Source: Bacteroidota bacterium (GTDB lineage: Bacteria; Bacteroidota; Bacteroidia; Chitinophagales; Saprospiraceae). Taken from it: DNA of 64,000 nucleotides. Below the pieces are notes generated by a model. The model saw only the letters and a program-made list of their open reading frames with translations, did no database searches and was not told the DNA's origin. A program made the position numbers and the translations under genes. How positions within the stretch are numbered: the stretch's first letter is position 1; every line of letters begins with the position of its first letter. The stretch is from NCBI GenBank assembly GCA_016124585.1, contig WGNL01000035.1, positions 1-64,000 on the forward strand, in the 5' to 3' direction. Of this stretch, positions 1-7,679 are shown piece by piece.

Positions 1-19
1 GCAGGCGTGAGGGCCAGGG

Positions 20-832
20 TCAGTAGGCTTGTACGAAAGGGGCTTTCATTCTCCAAGAAACTGGAAAACCATGTGGCTGCTTTACGATATTTCTTTTGGA
101 GATATAATTTAGAAAGGCAGCCTTACATTTGATACACCGCCCTATTTCTTTTTCCCAAAGAATTTGTCCATCTATATCAAGCTTAGTTAAAAGAGTCGAA
201 GCATCATCATCTGTACTCATGAAAATGACACCTCCATCATCGAGGGATAATATCGCATGACCTTGTTGAATGCCTGGCTCACTTGGCTGATAATACCAAA
301 TAACTTCTCCCGCCAAGTCAACTTTCACTACAGCCAAGTCAGTTTTATTATATAGCGAATCTTCATACACATCTCCAATTACTAAATAATTATTGTCAAT
401 ACTTCGTCTTATACAACGGTTATTGCCTATAGTCCTTAATGGCATATTGAAAGAATCAAGCCGAATGAAATTGCCATCAATATCAAAAATACTTGCATTA
501 AACAAACTATCATTAGCATATATTGAGTAAACGATAATAGTGTCTAAAACTTCATCAATATAAATATATCCTAGGGGAATATCACCTTGATGCATCCATA
601 AAACATTGCCCTGAAAGTCAGTTTTCATTAAAAAACATTCGTATTCACTGCTTACTGAATCAAGCGTTACTCCAACAACCAACAAACTACTATCAGGTGA
701 TGTGGCTACATCGTAGCTAATTGCGTGGTTATTTATGGGATATGCCCTTTCCCAAAACTGTCCAAAAATCTGGGTATTGAACAACAGCCCAACAACTACT
801 GTCAATAATGTTTTATAAATGTAATCGCACAT
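20..832 (-). CDS. Secreted beta-propeller-like (delta-60 repeat) protein, apparently truncated
   Basis: The 270-residue product starts with a Sec-type signal peptide (hydrophobic stretch about residues 8-24, ending IFGQ). Beta-propeller-like repeats follow, of the kind 'D.DG...LW' and 'LDDGGVIFMSTDDDASTLLTKLDIDGQILW', typical of secreted Bacteroidota proteins that normally carry a C-terminal T9SS sorting domain. Here the repeat pattern stops near residue 230. The last ~40 residues no longer look propeller-like and no sorting domain is present. Another minus-strand frame stays open from about position 120 to the window edge, so a frameshift or an internal deletion near the 3' end is possible. 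The start at 832 is supported by the signal peptide. The molecular role is unknown. Confidence 0.55.
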   Translation of the reverse strand: MCDYIYKTLLTVVVGLLFNTQIFGQFWERAYPINNHAISYDVATSPDSSLLVVGVTLDSVSSEYECFLMKTDFQGNVLWMHQGDIPLGYIYIDEVLDTIIVYSIYANDSLFNASIFDIDGNFIRLDSFNMPLRTIGNNRCIRRSIDNNYLVIGDVYEDSLYNKTDLAVVKVDLAGEVIWYYQPSEPGIQQGHAILSLDDGGVIFMSTDDDASTLLTKLDIDGQILWEKEIGRCIKCKAAFLNYISKRNIVKQPHGFPVSWRMKAPFVQAY

Positions 833-984
833 AAAAAAATTATTAGTTGTTCATTTAGTGAATCTCACAGTGCAAAGATGCTCCCAGTAATAAAAGACAT
901 CAAAGACAAAAAAATGCTTTTATCGAATAGAATTAAACTGAAAATTAGACATTTGCAATATCGATTAATATTTTTATCGAAAAA

Positions 985-2385
985 ATGAAATCCTCCGACC
1001 TCGTCCATCTCCTGCAAAAACTTCCCGCCGAAGACCGCCGGGCACTCCGAAAATTCGTCCGCTCGCCCTACCACAACTTGCGGGAGGACGTGCAACTCCT
1101 CTTCGAATTTCTGGACAAAAAACTGGAAAAGGATTTTGCAGGCATCAGCAACGAGCCGGCTTGGGCAGCAGTTTACGCTTCGCAACCATTTGACCATCAA
1201 CAGCTTAGATACTGCATGAGTTACCTCACCAAAGTTATTGAGGGGTACTTGACCATTAAGGAAGCCACTGCCGACCCAGTGCAATCACAGCTCCACCTTG
1301 CTGCCGCCTATCGCCGACTTGGACTGGAAAAAACTACACGCCGCAGCCTTGACCGGGCGGCCGAGTTGCACCAGCTCGCCGACCACCACGATCTGCATTT
1401 TTACGAAAAAAACTACCTACTGGAAGCAGAGACACTGGCTTTTTCCGAAGGAAACAAACGTACCGCACCCCGCAATCTACAAGCCGTGAACCACTCGCTT
1501 GACCTAGCTTTTCTGGCAAAAAAACTGCGCCAGAGCTGCATCGCCCTCTCGCATGGTGCCGTGGCTAATGTGGAATACGACACGGGCCTGCTCCCACTCG
1601 TCCTCGACTATCTCGAAAATGCTGATTGGCTGGATGCACATCCGGCTATTTCACTTTATTTTTACTACTACCAAGCTGCCACAACGGGCGATGTCGGTTA
1701 TTTTGAAAAACTGAAAAAGGGTATCCTGGAAAATGGGCAGGCGCTGTCGGATTCGGAGCTGCGGTCGGTCTATCTGCTGGCCATCAATTACGGCATCCAG
1801 CGATACAATAAGGGCGAGGGGCGCTACCTGCACGAGGTCTTCGAGCTGTACCGTTCTGCGCTGGAGCGGCAGGTTTTGCTTGAAAATAGCCAGCTCAGCC
1901 GCTATGCTTTCAAGAACATTGCGGGCATTGCTATCCGCCTCGGTGAGTACGATTGGACGGCGGATTTTATCGAAAAATTTGGCCCGACGGTGGAACCACG
2001 TCACCGCCGGAACTACACCGACTACAACCTCGCCAAGCTGCACCACGCCCGCCGGGAATACGACAAGGCCATGCGCCTGCTCCACAAGGTCGAATATGAA
2101 GACGTATTCCTGAACCTCGACGCCAAGGTTTTGCTCTTGAAAATCTACTTTGAGCAGGGCGAAACGGAGGTGCTGGATAGCTTCATCCAGAGCTTCCAAC
2201 GGTTTTTGCAGCGCAAAAGCAAGGAACTGGGCTACCACCGGGCGAACTACCTGAACACCCTCATTTTTACCAATAAATTATTGAATATCAATCAGTTGGA
2301 CAAAGTGGAAAAAGAACGCCTCCGTTCCGAAATCATCGAAGCGAAGGCGCTGGGTGAAAGGGAATGGCTGCTGGAACGGTTATAA
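985..2385 (+). CDS. Helical-repeat protein of unknown function
   Basis: This 466-residue protein has no signal peptide or membrane segment and is rich in Leu, Tyr and charged residues in a helix-turn-helix repeat pattern like TPR. Its N-terminus ('KSSDLVHLLQKL', then 'LRKFVRSPYHNLREDVQLLFEFLDKKL') resembles a family common in Saprospiraceae and relatives, whose members begin with a 'FxxSPYxNxxxxVxxLFxxL' signature. I know of no assigned function for it. It stands alone on the plus strand between two minus-strand genes. The upstream region is AT-rich, and the ATG at 985 is the first codon of a reading frame with strong codon bias. A scaffold or protein-interaction role is a guess from the fold. 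Confidence 0.75.
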   Translation: MKSSDLVHLLQKLPAEDRRALRKFVRSPYHNLREDVQLLFEFLDKKLEKDFAGISNEPAWAAVYASQPFDHQQLRYCMSYLTKVIEGYLTIKEATADPVQSQLHLAAAYRRLGLEKTTRRSLDRAAELHQLADHHDLHFYEKNYLLEAETLAFSEGNKRTAPRNLQAVNHSLDLAFLAKKLRQSCIALSHGAVANVEYDTGLLPLVLDYLENADWLDAHPAISLYFYYYQAATTGDVGYFEKLKKGILENGQALSDSELRSVYLLAINYGIQRYNKGEGRYLHEVFELYRSALERQVLLENSQLSRYAFKNIAGIAIRLGEYDWTADFIEKFGPTVEPRHRRNYTDYNLAKLHHARREYDKAMRLLHKVEYEDVFLNLDAKVLLLKIYFEQGETEVLDSFIQSFQRFLQRKSKELGYHRANYLNTLIFTNKLLNINQLDKVEKERLRSEIIEAKALGEREWLLERL

Positions 2386-2448
2386 GCTGGGTCCATTGCC
2401 GAAGAATCAATAGCCTATTACACAAGTCCATACAGCGCTAGCGCATCA

Positions 2449-3813
2449 TCACCCGTAAATATTCAAATCCAGGTAATCATTCCGAAACTTCCCTTCGGGG
2501 TCATAATTCTTTGCCAAGGTCAAGAAATCATTGAACCGTTCATATCTGGAATGAAGTTCGGCAGGAGCCATCGTGAAAAGCTTTCCCCAGTGCGGACGTG
2601 GGTTAAACGTTGCCAACTCCGCCTCAATCATTGTGACCAGTTTTGTCACTTCCGGTGTGTTCTGCTTCCAAGTGCAGTGGATGGCCACACTATCACGTTT
2701 GTAGTGTGGGCTCATCCAAAGTTCATCAGCGGCGATAGTCCGGATTTCTGAAATCATAAGTTGCGGGAAAATCAGGTCACCTTTTTTCTCCAAGGCCAGC
2801 AGGGCATCCACGGCGTTTTCCTTTGCAACGAAAAACTCTGATTGCAGTTCCTCGCCGCTGCTCGGCGTAAACCCCATTTTGAAATGCGGCAGGCGCTCGT
2901 ACCAAGGCCCTGGCACCCCCATCTGCTCGGTGCAATTTTCAGCAGAAAGACGGGTGATTGGGTGTAGATTTTTTGTAGCTGCTTTTGCTCCAAAAAAATC
3001 AGCATCCATCGGCTTTGTGTCCGCATCTACACGGCGTTTTACCCAAATTTGACTTATGTTTTTGTTTTGCCAATCGGTGAAGAGGCTAACGCTGTAACCA
3101 CTTGCCATGATTTCATCAAAATGGTCTTTCATCGATTCAAGGGGAAGGTCTTGAAAAAGGTCTTGTCGCACCTGAAAGCTCGGCAGCAGGTCGAGCGTCA
3201 ACTTCGTGACGATGCCGAGTGCACCCAATCCAACTACTACGCCGTTAAAAGTGTCACCATCCTTTTCCCGACTCAAGTTGACAATCTCACCACTTGGCGT
3301 CACCATTTCTATTGCCCGTACAGGCGAGGCAAGGTTGCCGTTTTTTACCCCTGAACCATGTGTCCCCGTTGCGCAAGCACCTGCCACTGAGATGTGAGGC
3401 AACGAAGCAAGATTATGCAGCGCAAAGCCCTTCTGGTCAAGTGCTGGGGCAATTTGGCCGTATCTGGCACCACCTTCCACCGTCAAGGTTTTGGCATTTT
3501 CATCAATGGCAACAACTTTATTCAGGTTGGCCGTGGAAATCTGGTTCAGCGGGCTGTCGGCAATATTGTTAAAGCAGTGCGTGGAACCAAGCGCCTTTTG
3601 CTTGCCCAGCTTTTTCACCAATGCTTGCAGTTCCTCGACGTTGTTGGGTGCATACAGGTTTTCGGCTTTGTACTGATAATTCCCAGCCCAATTCTTGCGG
3701 ATGGGTTTGTCCATTTTCACCTGTTTTTGATCTGTGTTGCAGCTGATCATAGGAGCCACGATGCTACCCGCTGCCACGACGGCTGTTGTTTTCAAGAATG
3801 TTTTACGTTTCAT
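2449..3813 (-). CDS. FAD-linked alditol/sugar-lactone oxidase family protein
   Basis: The 454-residue VAO-type flavoprotein probably oxidises an alditol or aldonolactone with FAD. The N-terminus has a twin-Arg-like/lipoprotein-like export signal (KRKTFLK, hydrophobic stretch, then ISCN), so it is likely exported. The FAD-binding part (about residues 45-220) contains 'LGSTHCFNNIADSP', which matches the alditol-oxidase motif LGTxHSFNxIADS; there the His carries covalent FAD. Here the residue after His is Cys instead of Ser. 'HNLASLPHISVAGACATGTHGSG' (quoted in part: NLASLPHISVAGA) is also typical of alditol/xylitol oxidases. The C-terminal half fits the D-arabinono-1,4-lactone oxidase domain ending in 'FRNDYLDLNIYG'. 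The substrate cannot be read from sequence. Confidence 0.85.
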   Translation of the reverse strand: MKRKTFLKTTAVVAAGSIVAPMISCNTDQKQVKMDKPIRKNWAGNYQYKAENLYAPNNVEELQALVKKLGKQKALGSTHCFNNIADSPLNQISTANLNKVVAIDENAKTLTVEGGARYGQIAPALDQKGFALHNLASLPHISVAGACATGTHGSGVKNGNLASPVRAIEMVTPSGEIVNLSREKDGDTFNGVVVGLGALGIVTKLTLDLLPSFQVRQDLFQDLPLESMKDHFDEIMASGYSVSLFTDWQNKNISQIWVKRRVDADTKPMDADFFGAKAATKNLHPITRLSAENCTEQMGVPGPWYERLPHFKMGFTPSSGEELQSEFFVAKENAVDALLALEKKGDLIFPQLMISEIRTIAADELWMSPHYKRDSVAIHCTWKQNTPEVTKLVTMIEAELATFNPRPHWGKLFTMAPAELHSRYERFNDFLTLAKNYDPEGKFRNDYLDLNIYG

Positions 3814-3917
3814 GTGTTTGACGTTTTGTGATGAAGTATTTAGCGGGAAAAATTGCTGAACAATTGTCGCACAATAAACGGAAAAACGAGAAACGGCAAG
3901 TAAAAAACATTAAAAAC

Positions 3918-3949
3918 AAGAAGGTAGATGTTGCAACATCTACCTTCTT
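3918..3949 (-). terminator. Perfect palindrome, terminator of the DUF4199-like gene
   Basis: Positions 3918-3949 form a perfect inverted repeat with 16-base arms centred on TTGCAA. Read on the minus strand it lies just past the stop of the gene ending at 4007 and is followed by a T-rich tract (GTTTTTAATGTTTTTT). This fits a rho-independent terminator. Confidence 0.7.
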
Positions 3950-4006
3950 AAAGCTTAGGAAAGCAGTATTTTCATTTACTATGTAGCCAGAATTAAGAAG
4001 AGAATC

Positions 4007-4483
4007 TTATTGGCCAGTCAAGCTCTGTGTCACTTTTCCTTCAGCAGGAGAATGGTCATACCGTGCATCTACAATTCTTGTAATGATGTAGGAACCAATT
4101 AGACTGACTACAATACCCTCTACTGCAATATATAGCGAGGCATTAAACGGCGTAAAATATTCAGGAAGCGGTGACTGATTGCGCAACTGTGCAAAAAAAT
4201 GTGGGTCGAGGTTCAAGGTGAAGAATATCATGGCAGTAAAAGCCAGTACACCCAACGTTGACGCCACCATACCAATGGCCACACCTGTCACATAATTATC
4301 TCGGGTTTCCGGATGCGCTCGCCTGTAAGCTCGAATAAGCATGTAAAGTACAGTCAAGTGTACAAAACCGTTTATCCAGCGCAGCTCAAAATTGGGGGCT
4401 AGACCAAGCATGAAGAAAACCAAGAACAAGGCGGCGAAACCGCCAAACATGATGACACCATACTTAATTGCTAGTTCTTTCAT
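4007..4483 (-). CDS. DUF4199-like four-helix membrane protein
   Basis: The 158-residue product has about four hydrophobic helices: residues ~7-30, ~35-48, ~65-92 and ~120-140. It resembles the DUF4199 family of small inner-membrane proteins in Bacteroidota, which typically open with a short cytoplasmic 'KxxIKYGxxxGG' segment as here (KELAIKYGVIMFGG). The reading frame extends 16 codons further upstream, but the ATG at 4483 gives the family-typical N-terminus and is preferred. The C-terminal tail is short and charged. The gene is monocistronic, with a strong palindromic terminator downstream. No biochemical role is known to me. Confidence 0.65.
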   Translation of the reverse strand: MKELAIKYGVIMFGGFAALFLVFFMLGLAPNFELRWINGFVHLTVLYMLIRAYRRAHPETRDNYVTGVAIGMVASTLGVLAFTAMIFFTLNLDPHFFAQLRNQSPLPEYFTPFNASLYIAVEGIVVSLIGSYIITRIVDARYDHSPAEGKVTQSLTGQ

Positions 4484-5499
4484 GATTAAGAGTTTTTGGT
4501 TAAGAAATAAAGCCGAATGTCGGATTGGCAATCAACTTAAAACCAATTCCAGCTTCGGAGTGATATTATCAAAACGCAGAACATATAATACTGTTCATTT
4601 TGACAAAACTTTTTAAATCAAAATTAAATAACGCAGAATATTGAAATTTCTTACTTGGTTCAGATGTATTTTTTTACTAAAACTTACTTACGAATCTAAG
4701 CTTAGGCAGCTTAAAGTACGGAAAGGCCAACTTGCGCTCGGTGCTAGAATGATGGGATCTGCAAACTTTTGATTTGAGAGACAAACGACAAGCCACCTAA
4801 GTTCCTGTACACGATTGATGGCCCTTAGACCTTGCTAACCTCAATTTGGATGGCAATACCAACTTAAATTTAGTAATTGTAGGTGGGTTAACTTCCGCCA
4901 ACGAAAATGTAAATGCCTATTAGCATCAAAGCAGTTTTGTTGTAAACTGAAATACAGGTTCAGTCATTGCGAAGCCAACTCTGCAATCTGATTAAGCCTA
5001 ACTGTAGCTAAAACTATTCACACGAAGATTGATAGCAGACTTGGCAGTTAACATCTTTAGTAGCAGCGCCAATTGCCCCTGAAAAACGTATTTAAACTAG
5101 GCGTAACAAGAATTACAGTTGATATTCTAATGATGCTTGATAAAGTTGACCATAGCGCTTTGCTATCCTAGCTTTTGACATTCATATTTGTTGTAGAAAA
5201 ATAAAAGTCAAGAAATCAAAACAAGATTCTTCATATCTATAGGTTTGGGATAAAACATCAACAAGAATTAACATTAGATGTGAAAGCCTCATATTTTGAT
5301 ATAATAATTTAAAATACAGTACTTTCAGGAATGCCATGACAAGAAAACGAACATTGACAAAGCAACCCTTGCAACCTTGCTACCTATTTGATTTATTATA
5401 TTATTTGTAAAAATAAGTTTGATAACTTTTTTTTAGTAGATTTTTTTTTGTTTCCAAATTAAATAAGCCATATAATTGCGGCAACCTATAACAAACTAA
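4484..5499. other. Gene-free interval of about 1 kb
   Basis: No open frame here has convincing codon use on either strand, and many stops occur in all frames. The interval is AT-rich toward 5300-5480, directly before the GTG of the sensor kinase, so it probably carries that gene's promoter. No clear TAnnTTTG/TTG pair, tRNA or terminator was recognised. It marks the left boundary of the AT-rich RiPP-like locus. Confidence 0.5.
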
Positions 5500-7350
5500 G
5501 TGAAACAAATAAATACAAACAATGTCGGACAGCCCGTGCTGGCTGTTATTACAATCGGCTGTATATGTTTTATTGCCATTTTACAGGAGAAAACACCCGG
5601 TCTTGAACTGAATACCATTAAAAGTGGGATTTTGTGCAGCGACTGGCGGATATATTTTTATTTTTTACCGCTATTAGGATTAGCACTATACATTTGGAAA
5701 AGCATTAAGTTTACTAATCTAAAAAGAAAAGCAATTACAGAGCTACTGAAGGATTCAGAAATGCTCAAAACAGATATCTACACAAATATTGCTCATGAAT
5801 TTCGTGCTCCTTTAGCGGTTATCATAAGCATGGCAGAAGCATTAGACAGGCAATCACCTGGAACTAAAGAAACAATAATTAGAAATGCCCATAATTTATT
5901 AAATCTTGTAAACCAAATACTTGATTTATCTAAGCTGGGGGGTGGCATGATGGGGCTACGTTGGCAAAAAGGTGACGTGGTCAGTTACCTGAAAAGCATT
6001 AATGATAATTTTTATTATTATGCAGAAAAAAAACAAATTCAACTGATTTTTTATTCTGAAATTCCATTTCTTGAAATGGATATAGATATAGAAAAATTAC
6101 AGAAAATAATCAACAACCTTCTTTTCAACGCTTTCAAATTCACGCCCAAGGGCGGGCAAGTTGTAATCCATATCGGTGAAATTTCTTCGAAAAGCAATGC
6201 TTTGGACAAACTGCTGCAGGTTAAAATATCCAATACAGGACCAGGCATCCTGCCCGAGCACCTTCACAAGATATTTAATCGTTTTTACAGCGTTGACGAT
6301 GATGGCCCACATAACTCGGAGGGGACTGGAATTGGGTTGACATTGACCAAAGAACTCCTTGAACTTATGGGTGGAAGTATTTCGGTGCAAAGCCAATTAG
6401 GATTGATAACAGTTTTTAAGGTATTGTTGCCTATCCATAATTTGGCATCCGAAATATTTGTAGTTCCGAACTCATCAACACATCTTCACGACACAGGGTT
6501 TGAGGCAGAAAACCCGAAAATAGGGGCTTGGAATGACGGAACTCTAGCAATGAATGATGCCCCTAACATACTAATAATTGAAGATAATCCTGACAATGCC
6601 ATGCACATTCGGAATTGCTTAGAGGGACAGTTCAATGTGCTTTGGGCCGAGAACGGGCCTGTTGGCATTGAAAAAGCTCTGGACGCCTTGCCAGACATTA
6701 TCATTTGTGATGTCGTAATGCCACTAAAGGATGGTTTTGAAGTAACACAGTACTTAAAAAATGATATCCGTACAAGCCATATCCCCATCATTTTGATTAC
6801 TGCCAAAGCAGAGCTCGATTTCAAGATTCGTGGGCTCGAAACTGGTGCTGACGCCTACCTTTCTAATCCTTTTGACAAGAAAGAACTTCAAATAAGGGTA
6901 AAACAACTCATATCGACACGAAAAAAATTAAAAGAACATTATATGGGAAATATATCAGTCGATAATTCCCAAGTAAGCTCGAAAAAGCCAAGTACCGAGA
7001 CAAAAAAAAATATTCATATCGAAGTTGATTTTTTGGAAAAGGTAAATACAGTTATAGAAAAACACCTCACTGACACAAAATTTGAAATCCCAGAACTTAG
7101 CCGTGAACTTCAATTGAGCCATTCACAATTATTTCGCAAAATCAAGGCCGTGACGGGCAAATCAATTGCAGCATATATACGTGGATACCGATTGCAACGT
7201 GGCCGTGATCTGTTACAGAATTCCGACATGAACTGCTCTGAAGTTGCTTACGCTGTGGGCTTTTCAGATCCTTCGTATTTTTCACACATGTTTTTACAAG
7301 AATATGGCGAATCCCCCACGGAATACCGCAGAGAATTGTCTGCCAAATAA
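5500..7350 (+). CDS. Hybrid sensor histidine kinase/response regulator with AraC output domain
   Basis: The 616-residue one-protein two-component system starts at a GTG. Two membrane helices (about residues 13-29 and 48-66) flank only a ~20-residue loop, so there is no classical periplasmic sensor domain. HisKA carries NIAHEFRAPL with phospho-acceptor His99. The ATPase domain has the N box (NNLLFNAFKF) and the GTGIGLTLTKELLELMGG glycine box. A receiver follows (about 353-475) with Asp404 in IIICDVVMPLKDG, and an AraC-type double helix-turn-helix fills residues ~510-616 (GKSIAAYIRGYRLQRGRDLL, then AYAVGFSDPSYFSHMF). It should phosphorylate itself and bind DNA directly. The next gene has three 21-bp direct repeats at its promoter, a typical AraC-family site. 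I infer that it controls the peptide locus. Confidence 0.93.
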   Translation: MKQINTNNVGQPVLAVITIGCICFIAILQEKTPGLELNTIKSGILCSDWRIYFYFLPLLGLALYIWKSIKFTNLKRKAITELLKDSEMLKTDIYTNIAHEFRAPLAVIISMAEALDRQSPGTKETIIRNAHNLLNLVNQILDLSKLGGGMMGLRWQKGDVVSYLKSINDNFYYYAEKKQIQLIFYSEIPFLEMDIDIEKLQKIINNLLFNAFKFTPKGGQVVIHIGEISSKSNALDKLLQVKISNTGPGILPEHLHKIFNRFYSVDDDGPHNSEGTGIGLTLTKELLELMGGSISVQSQLGLITVFKVLLPIHNLASEIFVVPNSSTHLHDTGFEAENPKIGAWNDGTLAMNDAPNILIIEDNPDNAMHIRNCLEGQFNVLWAENGPVGIEKALDALPDIIICDVVMPLKDGFEVTQYLKNDIRTSHIPIILITAKAELDFKIRGLETGADAYLSNPFDKKELQIRVKQLISTRKKLKEHYMGNISVDNSQVSSKKPSTETKKNIHIEVDFLEKVNTVIEKHLTDTKFEIPELSRELQLSHSQLFRKIKAVTGKSIAAYIRGYRLQRGRDLLQNSDMNCSEVAYAVGFSDPSYFSHMFLQEYGESPTEYRRELSAK

Positions 7351-7381
7351 TAGCAAGCCAATAAATACGCTTCATCAATCA

Positions 7382-7443
7382 TTTTGACCGATAATTCAAA
7401 GTTCTTGACCGATAATTTAATATTCTTGACCGATAATTCATTG
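7382..7443 (+). promoter_or_regulatory. Three 21-bp direct repeats, probable AraC-type operator
   Basis: TTGACCGATAATT[CT]A occurs at 7384-7398, 7405-7419 and 7426-7440, exactly 21 bp (two helical turns) apart. The third copy is followed at once by the TTG at 7441-7443 that serves as -33 element. Direct repeats at 21-bp spacing next to the promoter are the hallmark of AraC-family activator sites. The regulator encoded immediately upstream ends in an AraC domain. Confidence 0.75.
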
Positions 7444-7472
7444 CCTTTTGGGTGAAGAAGCACTCATATTTG
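7441..7472 (+). promoter_or_regulatory. Promoter of the PatA/PatG-like protease gene
   Basis: TTG at 7441-7443, 21 bases, then CATATTTG at 7465-7472. The Bacteroidota consensus is TTG-N19-21-TAnnTTTG, so the -7 element has one mismatch (C for T), as expected for an activator-dependent promoter. The transcript would start near 7479, leaving a leader of about 200 bases before the ATG at 7680. Confidence 0.6.
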
Positions 7473-7679
7473 CAGCAACAGAGGTCGAAATTTATCCAAA
7501 GAAAAATTAGACCTCCTCTTAAAATTACGCTATCCCACACTTTATATTTTATTCAAAAAAACCTTCCCCAATACTTAAGACCATTTGGATTATATCTTGC
7601 AAGAACTTTTGTCAAGCCCCATTCTTATAAGGATTTTAGTAATTTTTGATTTGGACACTTGTCCTTAAAACCCTCCATA

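Noticed and set aside
7452-7649. Short frame between the regulator and the protease
   Set aside because: It spans the predicted promoter and its GTG lies upstream of the expected transcript start.
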